Origin: Diaporthe sp. PMI_573
Taxonomy: Eukaryota; Ascomycota; Sordariomycetes; Diaporthales; Diaporthaceae
Reading direction: 5' to 3'
DNA: 64,000 bases
Assembly (NCBI GenBank): GCA_021399435.1
Contig: JAJTUP010000035.1
Span: 620,001-684,000 of the forward strand
The translations under genes were made by a program, and so were the position numbers. Numbering within the stretch: the stretch's first letter is position 1; each line of letters begins with the position of its first letter. Below the pieces are notes generated by a model. That model worked only from the letters and a program-made list of their open reading frames with translations. It was not told where the DNA came from and did not search any database. Positions 40,969 to 51,283 of this stretch are shown here, piece by piece.

Positions 40969-42282
40969 CTAAGCCACGTCGTCGGCCCAGACATCGTCGT
41001 CGCCCCACGTAGGCGTGGGCGCCACGGCGACGATTTCGTCTTGCGTTTCTTTACGAACGCCACCGCCGTCACTATCGTCAGCCGTTAGGTCTATGGTGGG
41101 CAGCTGGTTGACGGTCTTCCGCTGCTTTTTAGCCGTCGGCCCCGTGTTTGAGGGTATCGCCGCCGGCGCCGACGAAGCCGGCGCTTCTCTTCGCTTCCTT
41201 TGCTTCGTGAGCCCTGCCGCCAGCTGCTGGTCTCGCCGGACGGTCACTCGCTGGGCAACGCTGCTACGGATGTCCTCTTCATCCAGAGACTGGAGGGTCG
41301 TATCATTGTGCTCGAATGCTGAGTTTATCCTCTGCACTGAAGCCGTCGTCGCCCTCGTTTTGTCGCCCGCCTTGCTACCTAAAGAAGTTGTAGTTGACGT
41401 TGTCTTCTTGCCTATCACATCCTTCCCACGGCTGCTACTGCTTCCGAAGATGCCTTCTTCGTCAGTAGCAAATGTAGCCGTCTCACGAGGTCGTCCCTTC
41501 GTCGCCGTGACCTTCTTTGGCGAGAGGACCATAAGGAGCGGGTTTTCGAGCGAGAGGTCGCGATTGAGCCAGTAAACTTCGTGAATATCGGCCTTCACTA
41601 GAGGAAGCCCTGCTTCCTCTTTATCAGCCATTTTCTCAAGCCAGTCTAACGTTGCTTGGGTCGGTGTGTAGATGCCCTGCTTATCCCTTCGGAAGTTCTG
41701 CAGCCAATTCTTCAGTGTATTCCGCCCCAACTGTACGTCTGGGTACTGCTGACGAAGCAGTGTGGCGAGGTGTTTCGGTGTAGCGAGTGTTGGGTTCTGG
41801 GCGGCCCGAGCGAGAAATTCGTGATGTATGTCGGAAAGCTTCGCCCAGCCACGCTCAGCTTCAGGGACTTCTTGCGGGCCGTGATGAGTATGTCTATGCT
41901 CTTTGATAACCAGCTTCCACTTATTTGACGATGCCCTCGTCGTATGGGCAATTGCGTGCCATCCACAGTCGGCTCTGATCGTTGAGGCGTTACTTGTTTC
42001 GGCTGTCGATGGGCGCTTAGCGCCTCGGCTGCATATTAACGTCTTCTGGTTGCCCTTCGACCTTTGGATGTGTGTCAGCCAGCCAGCACACTTCGTGGCT
42101 ACGTCTAAATCAGCCTTGAGGTCGTCGTAGGTATCATATCCATCATTGAAAAGTTTCAGAAACGGAGAAGGGTTAGAAAGTGCTGGTTGGCGGTGATTTG
42201 TGGCGGTGATATTCGAGTTCCAGTTGTGACAATCCACCTGCCATTGCGCCTCGAGCCCCGAATAGTCAGGGACAAGAGCCAT
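40969..42282 (-). CDS. FAR1/WRKY-GCM-like zinc-finger protein, 437 aa
   Basis: An intact ORF from ATG 42280-42282. Residues about 45-135 (KLFNDGYDTYDDLKADLD, a Cys at KTLICSRG, a second at RADCGWHAIAH, then KEHRHTHHGP) fit the C...C...H-x-H layout of FAR1/FLYWCH/WRKY-GCM DNA-binding domains that also form the N-terminus of Mutator-like transposases. A helical middle (ATPKHLATLLRQQYPDV, then NTLKNWLQNFRRDK) looks like a second DNA-binding unit. The C-terminus is disordered with a SUMO-interacting-like TIDLTADDSD. No DDE core follows, so it is either a domesticated DNA-binding protein or an accessory transposon ORF. Confidence 0.5.
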   Translation of the reverse strand: MALVPDYSGLEAQWQVDCHNWNSNITATNHRQPALSNPSPFLKLFNDGYDTYDDLKADLDVATKCAGWLTHIQRSKGNQKTLICSRGAKRPSTAETSNASTIRADCGWHAIAHTTRASSNKWKLVIKEHRHTHHGPQEVPEAERGWAKLSDIHHEFLARAAQNPTLATPKHLATLLRQQYPDVQLGRNTLKNWLQNFRRDKQGIYTPTQATLDWLEKMADKEEAGLPLVKADIHEVYWLNRDLSLENPLLMVLSPKKVTATKGRPRETATFATDEEGIFGSSSSRGKDVIGKKTTSTTTSLGSKAGDKTRATTASVQRINSAFEHNDTTLQSLDEEDIRSSVAQRVTVRRDQQLAAGLTKQRKRREAPASSAPAAIPSNTGPTAKKQRKTVNQLPTIDLTADDSDGGGVRKETQDEIVAVAPTPTWGDDDVWADDVA

Positions 42283-42352
42283 CGCTGCAACGCTACAGGA
42301 ACGATATCTGACTAGCTAGGGTATGTTTTCAATACTGAATTGACTGATTCTG

Positions 42353-42709
42353 CTAAGTATTTAGTTGATTTGACAATGTGGCCTTGGCCACCGAGGAGCG
42401 GCTCTTTTGGCGTGCCAGACTGTCTTTGGACTGGGGGCACGCTGGTGTAATGTTTCCAGGCACTGAGCCCGAAGCAGGGGTTTCAGGAAGACGTTGATTG
42501 GGTGTGACTGTTTGGGAGGGATGATTTCTTGGAGTGCGAGGAGTACTAGGAGCGCTGAGAGTGTGCGTAGTGGCAGGAGGCGTAGGAAGGGCTTGAGATG
42601 TTGGGCCGCCTGGTGTCCTGGATGATGTAGGTGTCGCGGGTTTGATGAGTAATTTCGTTGTTCGAAAGAGATTGAGAATGCCCTTCGTCTCACCAGCTTC
42701 TGATGACAT
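42353..42709 (-). CDS. Ser/Thr/Pro-rich hypothetical protein, 118 aa
   Basis: ATG 42707-42709 opens MSSEAGETKGILNLFRTTKL, followed by a Pro/Thr/Ser-rich disordered chain to a stop at 42353. It lies 70 bases upstream of the zinc-finger-like gene on the same strand, so the two may be transcribed together or belong to one element. Low complexity makes the call uncertain. Confidence 0.3.
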   Translation of the reverse strand: MSSEAGETKGILNLFRTTKLLIKPATPTSSRTPGGPTSQALPTPPATTHTLSAPSTPRTPRNHPSQTVTPNQRLPETPASGSVPGNITPACPQSKDSLARQKSRSSVAKATLSNQLNT

Positions 42710-42859
42710 GCTAAGAATGACTGATGAGCGAAGCTGTTCGAGATAAGAATAGTAGAGACTATAAAGAAAGCCGACGTGAGGAAAATCAGTAAGAGGGAGA
42801 AGCTAGAAAGGTATTGCTCAAGGTCGCAAGACTCCTCAATCTCAGCGTAAGCCAATGAT

Positions 42860-43620
42860 CAGTGGCCTACTCCATGATGATCAGGCGCAGATACCATGTT
42901 TTTAACCCCCATTTAGGATACAGCCATAGACGCAAGTTGGTGTGGTGATTTTTGGCCCAACTGCATTGAGAAATGCAAGTCGTGGATGTCTGATTGGCAA
43001 CACAAATGTGGGTGGGGAACTGCAACGTAATATATCAAGTACTTAGTCAGCCTACCACAGGATTTGATTTCTTCCCACCTACTTAGAATGCAACAACTTC
43101 CCCATACTCTACTGTGAGCTGCTGTTGAGGGCCGCAAACAATTCGGCCGTAGCCTTGCCGTAGGCAAGCGTTGGAGTCAGACATTCCGAGCACAGTTACA
43201 CAGCAACACACTCCGCTGAACCGCTCTCCACCAGCATAAAAGCAGGAGGTCAGCTTGGCGCATGTCCGCAATCTATCAGGACCGGGGATTTTGCACTGCC
43301 CTGCAGGTAAAATTCTCTCGCATTTCCCTTTTCGGAAAGGGCAGTTTCACTTTTCTCAGCAATATCTTAAAACCTCTAAAACAGAGATTCTCAGTCGCTT
43401 TAAATTAAGAAAAGACCGGCTGGGGCGAAGGGGGCGAGCCCCGGAGCGCGAAGCATAGCGGAGGGCCGCGAGTAGGCCCGTTAGGCACGACGCGAGTTCC
43501 CAGAGGACCAACCCGGTACTCTTTGTGTTCCTCAAAACTTTAGAAGATGTGTTGAAATGGTGGAGGTGGTGAATAGTCCTGCGCATTCCCAAGCTGGCCA
43601 CGGCGGGTTTCGCTGAGCGA
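42860..43620. other. Stretch without supported gene
   Basis: A GC-rich segment at 43415-43480 (GGGGCGAAGGGGGCGAGCCCC) can form a hairpin and ends in CGAGTAGG. It could be a transposon end, but only one copy is seen. The remainder shows nothing. Confidence 0.3.
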
Positions 43621-43627
43621 GCAGGGA

Positions 43628-43972
43628 GATGAACAGCTCCGAGCGACATCATACATCTCCGACGAGGACCTGCTCTTCCTCTCAGAGCCCGTCTTCGTCG
43701 ACGAGGACGCCCACTCGGTCTCCAGCTACGGATCCGGCATCCAATCACCAAGCCGCGCCCCAGTGCGCCACATGGGCGGCGCTGAGCTCGAGGAGATGAG
43801 GCGCGAGCAGGCTCTCCGCCGACAAGAGCTCATGCGCTCCGTCATGGCCGAGAAGCAGCAGAGGCGACAGGCCGCCAAGGCCCACAAGCAGCGCAAGTCG
43901 AGCTCCAAGAAGGCCTCGAGTCAGCGATCCAAGCTCGCAGCCATGACACCCATCGCCGAAGCCGTCGAGTGA
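43628..43972 (+). pseudogene. 3' part of the duplicated unknown gene (partner at 1.9-2.2 kb)
   Basis: The frame opens as DEQLRATSYISDEDLLF, matches the ORF at 1898-2236 through RHMGGAELEEMRR, and continues with a Lys/Arg/Gln-rich helix (AEKQQRRQAAKAHKQRKSSS) to TGA 43970-43972. The N-terminal about 50 residues present in the other copy are absent here. No known domain. The basic helix could bind nucleic acid or act as a nuclear signal. Confidence 0.5.
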
Positions 43973-44570
43973 AGAAGTCGCCTTGCGTGGCGAAGGATGC
44001 ACAGCTACCACCCTCATCCCGAGTGTCCTTTGCCTGCAGATTGCCTTCCACCATCCTAGTCGGTCATAAATCCCCTCGCAATGAGATTTCTGTGAGACGA
44101 TCTGGAACGAAGGCGAGGCTATCTGGTACTCGCGGCACGCATCTATCCGAGGTGGTTAGCATGTTGTAGGAATCCAGTGGGGGCGTATGGGGTTTGTCGA
44201 ACCTTCAAGCTTGCTTTGCCAGGCTCCGCTCTCGCCACCGCTGCTCGTAGCATTGGGCTTAGAGTCAGACATGGTAATCTACTGCGTAAAAGGACGATAC
44301 CGGAGAGCAGACAAGGGTGAAAGCAAAGAAGGTTCAGGAATCTAAAAGGATTCTCATCCCATTCAGTCTCGTGACTCAACCCTATCACAGGTTAATTAGT
44401 CCACGAGGTACAACCTCTACTGGAAAATATCATGAATTCTTCCCCTCTTACCCGCCCGGAGGTTTTAGCAAAGAACCTGCCTCATTTTCTACATTTGCGC
44501 TCAAGCCTGGTCTAAGTAGAACACCAACATTTTCCGACAAGATAGACCAATTCCGTTTGGCAGTCTTGAT
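43973..44570. other. Stretch without supported gene
   Basis: Probably 3' flank of the duplicated gene plus spacer up to the Argonaute remnant. No domain or repeat is recognised. Confidence 0.35.
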
Positions 44571-45557
44571 TTATCGCGCGCGCTCACACGCGAGATCAGC
44601 GTAGTATGCCGGGGGGCACAGACTAACAGCCTTGGTCGCGCGGCCGAACAAAGAGCATATGTTATGCGTGAGATCTTCAACGATATCGGCGATGTTCTGG
44701 AACGGGGGCGGAATCGCCTTCGCATAGATCTGCCGGAAAATCTCGTCATGCACGATATAATAGTGACATGGGCGTGCGGTTCCCTGAAGTGCGGCGTGCG
44801 CCTGGAGGAAGAAATCCCAGCTCCGCGCTTCAGTCACCCCTCGGTCGACGACGGTGCCGGGTTTCGTGTTGCCAGACCTATCGCAGTCGTGCTCGGTAGT
44901 GGCGTAGAATCTTGTTTTATGCCGCTTGCCGCAGATTATAATGGTGAAGCGTGGAAGGCCATTTTTGGTGTCCGCTGTTGGGTATACTTGTTCGCACGCG
45001 AGGCGGAGTTAAGGAAGCTCTTACAAGAGGACCATATCGTACTGGCCTTCAGAGACTCCGTCGCGGTAAATGAGAATATTTTCGGGGAGAGCGGTGTGTT
45101 TGCCTTTGGTTTTCCAAAGGTTCAGGCGAGACCCCAGCATCTCAGTAAGGTGGTCCACGTTCTCCTGCCTCGCGCGTTGGATGCGCAAGGTGGCGGGCCA
45201 TTGACCTAGGAACTTGTCGGTGGAAGCCACCATTGAAGAGACAGAAGGCGCATTAGAGGAGGAGCCAGGTGAAGGGTGTGTGACGTCGATGCCGATAACC
45301 ATTGTCTTATTCTGGTCGACGATGCCGAGGTTCATGTTCCCTACGATCTGATTGATGCCGCCGAGCTTAAGGTTGAACTTCAAAGCGACATTGGCCATAT
45401 ATTGGTCACGGCCGCGGTCTTTGACTAGTTTGGAGCCCACGGAACAGATAGTGTGGATCCCATAGTCCTTACCAGCGAGCATCTTAATGCGCTTATATGA
45501 TGGTATGCTGGCCTCTGGGAGGATAATAAAAAGGAGATCCAAAGATCCAGCGGCACG
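44571..45557 (-). pseudogene. Argonaute (QDE-2-like) Mid/PIWI remnant with in-frame stops
   Basis: Starting at LDLLFIILPEASIPSYKRIK (Mid domain), the frame continues through YGIHTICSVGSKL, NLKLGGINQ, VIGIDVTHPSPGSS (first catalytic Asp), then YRDGVSEGQYDMV (second Asp). TAA codons at 45021-45023 and 45009-45011 interrupt it. The same frame resumes with CEQVYPTADTKNGLPRF, IIICGKRHKTRF, a DFFLQAHAALQGTARPCHYY segment (catalytic His) and YYADLACERAR before TAA at 44571. N and PAZ domains are missing. Argonautes bind small RNAs and slice targets in fungal quelling. At least the second stop is explained by CAA to TAA. Confidence 0.85.
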
Positions 45558-46440
45558 CTATAAATCTTGGAACCCTACTTGGACACCCTCCACCATTCGC
45601 CCCCAGCCATCTGTTTCATACGATGCCGCATTAATACAGACCATCAAAGGCTGCGCGCACTTGTTGCTCTTATCGTCGCCAATTCGACACTGTCCGATAG
45701 CTCGTTGACCACCATTCTCGTATTTGAAAAGTATGCCTTGGCAGAGAAGACACCCAAATTGCCTGAAGACGTGAATAGAAGTGACCTTGGCGACAGGGGC
45801 CGATGAGAAATATACCAAGGATCGCGTGTCCTGTTGCCTAGGTTGTAGGCCTGCAAAGGGGACCGGACGTTGAGACACAAGTTGGCCGGGGCAAAAGGCT
45901 CCAATAAGGTCAATGCGCCTGTTGTCTAAAGGCTCACTGTACATCAAGACAGAGCCGCAAATACCATGCATTTGATCCACAGCAGATGGATATTCTTGTG
46001 GTCCCACAATGATTTCACCACTTAGTCGAGTACGGACCTAAGCTTTGAGTCAGACTGGGCCACTTCACCGGAGTGTCGGTATCACGTACCAGCATGGATA
46101 TGGCCCCCTCCGTTTCCCGGGTCCCAAAAGCAAGTATGGCGTCACTCTGCGAGATCGGCAGATAAATCCAGACAGATCCTGACTGGCTCCTCTCTGACAA
46201 ACGCTCGAATGTGGAAAGGGCGCATGGATGTGTTGGAAGGTGAATGTGGATCCCATATAAATAACCGTTAATATAAAAAAACGTAATGCCCCGTGCTTTT
46301 GACAAATCAACAGTACGAAAGCGTTGCCAGGATTGTCGTGGTGTGCCATAGAAGTTACAGTGTTCTAGCTTCGGTGGGTCACAGGTATCCCAGATTGGCG
46401 GGCGAACGGTAGCTCGAGAGAAATGTAGTCGAAGTAATCC
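45558..46440 (-). pseudogene. F-box-type protein C-terminal half, decayed
   Basis: Pieces in order on the minus strand: IWDTCDPPKLEHCNFYGTPR, then DLSKARGITFFYINGYLYGI, HIHLPTHPCALSTFERLSER, VWIYLPISQSDAILAFGTRE, then after a probable splice RTRLSGEIIVGPQEYPSAVD, and VFRQFGCLLCQGILFKYENG with GQRAIGQCRIG. This matches the conserved C-terminal part of a large family of ascomycete F-box proteins. The F-box itself and the last part are absent. The frame ends at TAG 45558-45560 and directly abuts the Argonaute remnant in the same frame. F-box proteins are substrate adaptors of SCF ubiquitin ligases. Confidence 0.6.
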
Positions 46441-46884
46441 ATCCTAATTTTATGTTAATGTTTCACCTGACATATATAAAGAAAGACTACCTTAACATGA
46501 AGACAAGAGGATTTAGCAACCCAACCAAGGACTTTTTGAATCGGCGTAGTGGTGTTATGAAGAAAGGAAACGTGCCATCTAAGCTGACCGGTGCGCACAT
46601 TCTTACGAGGCTGAAAGCTGTACCAAGAGGCAGGTTGTTAAAGCTGCTTCCCGGAATCGAAGGTTTTAACTTTGCGTAATCATTCATAAATCATCGTCCC
46701 CAAAGTCATTCTGTTAGTTTAAGCCTTAAAGAAGTTGGCCGGCCCCACATTCGGGCACCCCCTTGATTCGGGCCACTCCACACCCGCGACCCTGTAAGGT
46801 CCACGCATCTACATAAAACGCGTTTTCTCAACGTGTGATTTTTCTCTTCTCTTCAAACTCTGCAAGCGTCATCTTAACCCTTCA

Positions 46885-47450
46885 ATGAATCCATATACGG
46901 AAGATAACGTACAGGCAGCGCTTGAGCCGATCGCGGCAGGCGCCAGTGAGCGGGAGGCTTCCTCTCCTTGGGGTGTTTCAAGGAGCACACTTTACAATCG
47001 TCGCCAGGGCGCCCAGAGCCATTCTGAAGCGTTCAATTGGCAGATGAGGTTATCGTCGATCAAGAAACCAATTTGGCCAAGTTTGCGTTTACCCAAGCGA
47101 CGCTGGGGCTGCCGTTGACCCATTTCGAGATGAGGACGTTTGCGGCACGGATCGCCGCTCCTCAGCAACATCCTCCACCCGCTCGGCAAGTAATGGCTGA
47201 GGACATTCCTCGTCAGAAACCCCGAGATTCACAGTGTCAGAAGCCGCCAAATGCACTTCAGCCGGGTCAATGGGGCCAAGACGGAGATAATCAAGCCATG
47301 GTTCAACCTTCTTCGGCTGCCTGTTGTCCTCAAAGTGAAGCCGGAGAATCTGCACGACGCCAACGCGGGCGGCATCGCCGAGGCGCCGGATCCAACGGGA
47401 TCGTTCTCGGGCGCAGTTGTCGTGCTCTACAGGAGACTGATGTAGAGGGA
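46885..47450 (+). pseudogene. pogo-like transposase relic
   Basis: ATG 46885 gives MNPYTEDNVQAALEPIAAGA followed by SEREASSPWGVSRSTLYNRR, a psq-type helix-turn-helix. After a frameshift near 47035 the next segment (FTQATLGLPLTHFEMRTFAA) matches the CENP-B-type domain. A third frame holds RVNGAKTEIIKPWFNLLRLP and VVLKVKPENL from the start of the catalytic region. It is unrelated at close range to the intact copy at 9-10.6 kb and carries at least two frameshifts. Confidence 0.65.
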
Positions 47451-47789
47451 GCTCCACGGAATCACCACGGCTCACTGGTCACATGTTTGATATGGCCTTT
47501 GGTGTGAGTATTGTAGATATGGATAAGATTGAGTCTCTCTAAGCTATAGATGCGATGGATGCTCGTCTTAAGTAGACGGAGCGTGATCACGTGTAAATCT
47601 GGGTACGTACCGTAAGGTCCCAGATTTGGCGTGACAGCAGTAGCATGATTTGATGATAAGCTACGGTAAAAGCTGCGAGAGATAAGCTGGGGCAAGAGAG
47701 AATGGTATCAATTTTATAAGTGTCTCGGTTGCGTGATGCTCAGGTGTAAAGGGCATCTGAAACAGTGTGGCCATCACGGGGTTGTTTGT

Positions 47790-48155
47790 ATAGTCTGGTC
47801 TTGTGGCGCGCGCCTCATGGCACGCGCGACTACTGCTGCCAAGGCTTCTCGCCCCTTTCCAGCACCAGATAGCGAATGGAACACGAAAGAGAAGTTGATC
47901 TCAACAGCCAGAAGTGGAGGTTTCAGGGCCGAAAATGTTGAAGTTGTGGTCGAGCAGACAAAATTTGAAAGGGGAAGCGGCGACGGCATTGTGGAAGCGC
48001 TTAGCACACCATTCTGGAACCCGCTACACGATGGCAGTACGGAGGCCACAACGAAATGGCAAGACGCCCTTCGACAGCAACTCACTCCTGAGCAAGAGGA
48101 GGGCGGAGCAGTTGACATGATTGCTTGGGTTTGTGTTGCACAGAAAGAATTTTGA
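47790..48155 (+). pseudogene. C-terminal fragment of a SAM-dependent methyltransferase (tentative)
   Basis: The frame reads EWNTKEKLISTARSGGFRAE, VEVVVEQTKFERGSGDGIVE, a TPFWNPLHDG segment and VDMIAWVCVAQKEF before the stop at 48155. The order 'W.....L...A...GF..V.V......' then 'V.M.AWV..A.K' fits the last two strands of class I methyltransferases. The SAM-binding GxGxG motif is not present, so only the end of the gene remains. An adjacent open frame (48150-48443) may be downstream sequence of another gene. Confidence 0.4.
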
Positions 48156-48443
48156 CGTAGCCGATATAAGAAAGCATCTGGTGGTGAATCATTTCTACGC
48201 GCTATGCGGCAACTTGCTATTGACCTGACAGTGAAGAGCCGCATAATTCGTTTTACCACTCCGGAGGTGCGGGTGGTGGAAACGGACGATGGCACAGATT
48301 TTGGAAAGAACCATAATCAAAGCAAAGATTTGGAGAATGGGAATAATGGTTTAGGTAGCACGCACTCACAGGAGGCCGAGGACTGGGATGAAATCACTCT
48401 CTGCTCCCCTGAGAGGCTGCAAAAGCCGCGGCAGCAGGCTTGA

Positions 48444-49350
48444 AAACGCTACTCATACAGGATGCATGGTGTTTGAAAGCGAGGTAATAATGTGAGATGA
48501 ATTGTTCCTCGCCTCGTGGATTTCAATCGATTTTCTCAAGACCGAACCAGGGAGGGACTGCTGAGGCAGGGTAATAGATTAAGATCTGGGCTGTTGTGTT
48601 CTCTTGTACACAGCATCCTTCGCATCATTTCTCTCTGCTTTTCGTCGCTTCTGGGAGCGATGTAAAGAGAATATAATCTCCGACGTCTAAGCGAAGCATA
48701 GAAATTGTCGTAGGCTGGCAGTAAATGGGAAGCATATTCCAGTTTGCCTTGGCTAAACAATCTTACATACATAACGGTAAAACGTCGAAGATTTAATTGG
48801 TCTCGTGGCAACAGATGCAGCGCTTCTATACACAGATGGTACAGGCAGGCTGAGATGCTGATTTGGAGACTTATCTGCTTCTTGGATCGGCATGGGCTGC
48901 TGCCGTCAGTTACACCAGAGGAGATGCTTCGTCGGGAGAAGAGAAGGTCAGACAAGACAAAAACGTGCCAGCCGCCAGTTTCAGCAAGGGCTCCCTGTTC
49001 AAACACGAGCTCTACGGCACAGAATGTTTCTACCAGCAACAACTTGATGTCGTCGTTTGCCCAACACCAGACTACGGTTGACCACTTGTTGCCCATCCCA
49101 GGAGAGACAATCCTGGACAGAGCTTTCCACCTCCAATACATTCCAGGATCTCAGCAGCATATATCCGGAGGGCAAAAGTTAAGTTCAGTTGCACGCTTCG
49201 ATTTGCAGTTGACATAGGTAGCTTTTGGAGGACTGATGATAACACACTTTGCTTCCGCGACTTTTAGACATTATCCTCGTGTTGGGTCTGATAGGGCCTC
49301 GAGAATACCATGGGGTCTCATGATTTCTGGTTCTGAATTTCCCATCATCC
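48444..49350. other. Stretch without supported gene
   Basis: Long frames such as 48744-49217 (plus) have no recognisable domain and Arg/Ser-biased composition. No repeats stand out. Confidence 0.35.
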
Positions 49351-49353
49351 TCA

Positions 49354-49860
49354 CTAGTCTCCCCACTGCGGATCAGCTTGATGTATTGCATCATGGTGCT
49401 TATCCGTTCCTTTGTGGGTTTCGATACCTCCATCCCACTGCTCCAGAACTCCCGCATCCAGCTCGCGCATGAGGTGCTCTAAGGCGATGAACGTCCAGCT
49501 TCGTCCCACGCCCGCGCTGCAGTGCACGATGCGGGGATTGTTGAAGTTTGCGTTCTTCTCGCGTGAGAGGCGCATCAGCGTAAAAAAGCTGCCAAAGTCT
49601 TCGAAGTCGGGGACACTAAAATCAGGCCATTCCTTGTAGAGGAAGTGCCAAACAATACGCTCTTCAAACCCACCCGGCAGGTCTTTCATAGCCGATCCTT
49701 CGACTTCTTTATTGGCGCTTTTATTCTCCTCGCTCTCGTGTGCGGAGAGATCGATGGCCTCCGAGGGTGCCTGCAAGGGCGGCAATTGTTCTGCATCCCC
49801 CCCGATCCCTACACTATCGTTGAAGGTAATGCCACTCGAGGCCATCGAGCTGTAGGTACG
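49354..49860 (-). pseudogene. Protein tyrosine phosphatase fragment with altered P-loop
   Basis: Minus-strand translation gives WHFLYKEWPDFSVPDFEDFG (WPD loop), FFTLMRLSREKNAN and IVHCSAGVGRSWTFIALEHL. The catalytic Cys and Arg of the P-loop are present, but the family sequence HCSAGVGRSGTF has Trp instead of Gly after Ser. After LEQWDGG the frame is lost; a continuation resembling the Q-loop region is scattered in another frame. The N-terminal portion is a long acidic insert. It is a truncated Pyp/PTP-type gene. Confidence 0.7.
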
Positions 49861-50001
49861 GGATGGTGAGTTGCCTCTTCGGCGTAGTGAGACATGACAG
49901 GCTGCCGATATGATAAGCGAATTTGACCGCGAAATGACCATAGAGCCCCGAAAATTCCGTAAGCCAAGGAATAAGGGCAGCAGGAGCAAGACAAGCGACA
50001 A

Positions 50002-51280
50002 TCTGAAACTAAAGAGTATGGCAGGCGACGAGTAGCCAACAAGTATAATTTAATCAGAATCCATCTAATTTTCATCCAGTCGTGAATTATGGCGACCCTC
50101 ACTTACCGAGATGCGATGCATTCTACGATAGCGTTCGGGTTTTCCAAAAGACGTTCGTCAGCAGCCAAGGATGGGAGGGCAGCTCCATCCGTGATTGGAA
50201 ATCCAGAGATCATCAAATTGCCCTGTCGGAGATGGTCCAATCATATCTCGAACAGCACAGAAACGAAATACTGTTTTGGCCTGACAACAATTCACAAAGT
50301 CGCGCAAATAAATACAACTATTCAACTAACGGTGCACGGTGAGAACACTCACTCAACATTTAAGTACGTCCGCAAGCTGATTACCTTTAAGGATCAAAAA
50401 ATCATGCGACAGCTCTTCTGGCGATTAAACATTCAGCAATATCGCAATTACAAGAAGAAGGACAAGGTCGGCAAGTTTGAGCAAAGGGGAAGAGGCCCCA
50501 GTTGCGACCTCAGGATAGACACCGATGTCGTCATTGTTGCGTCCGCTGGTCGTGATGCTATCATATCTCCAGGGACTCTAAGGTATGGAATCGCGTCTAT
50601 ACTCTCCCATGATTGTTTTTCTAATATGCTTTCCAGGCCATTGACAGTCCCTAAGCTTACTGCCTTTCGTGGTGTGAGCACGATTGCTCTTAAACCTGCA
50701 TTGCATAGGGCTGTATCCAACTTTTCAAACAAGGGGGACATCAGGCAGTCTATAAATCAGGCCCCTAACTCCCAATCAGTAAGCCACCTAACCCCCATCA
50801 CAACTTCGATAGGGGTTATTAAATTGCTCTGACGTTCTTTTAGGATCAAACTATATCTGTAATTATGTCGACCGGTGTTCGAAGCTCAAATATGATCGGA
50901 AAACAGCGTACTGAGCAGCAGAGAAGCACAGCCTCTGCACAGCGGCAGCTAAGACACGTATCTCTTAGTTGGTTGTCTATGTCCCGCCCACCCACCACAC
51001 CTATGGCTTGCTTCTCTGCCAATTTCTCCGACTCAGATGCTGAGTCCACGGCTACCATCCCAGCCTCGGATGATCTCATCAAAGCTCGGCTCCAAGAATA
51101 CTACAATCTCTACCGCATCAGCCTTTGGTTGATAGCATTCGCCCACCATGCCGCAGACAAACAAAGCATCTTCTCATTCCAGCCAAGCATACAAGCTTAG
51201 GAAGCTCCTTTACCTTATCCCCGCTGTTCTATACTGGTCGGTGTTTGCCGTTGCGGTCTCTAAAAACTATAAGACTGATC
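50002..51280. other. AT-rich stretch, no recognised gene
   Basis: Plus-strand ORFs at 50089-50832 and 50865-51200 are open but show no domain I can identify. The first has an IDTDVVIVASAGRDA segment. They could be degraded transposon sequence. Confidence 0.3.
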
Positions 51281-51283
51281 CCA

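Noticed and set aside
43415..43480. Helitron 3' end (GC hairpin near CGAGTAGG)
   Set aside because: There is no matching 5' TC end, no Rep/helicase gene and no second copy in the window. A hairpin alone is not enough.
46452..46687. Small ORFs on both strands
   Set aside because: Neither has a recognised domain. The region is most likely upstream sequence of the decayed F-box-type gene.
50089..50832. A 247-residue gene on the plus strand
   Set aside because: The composition is AT-driven and no domain or homologous pattern is evident. It is listed only as an unexplained stretch.
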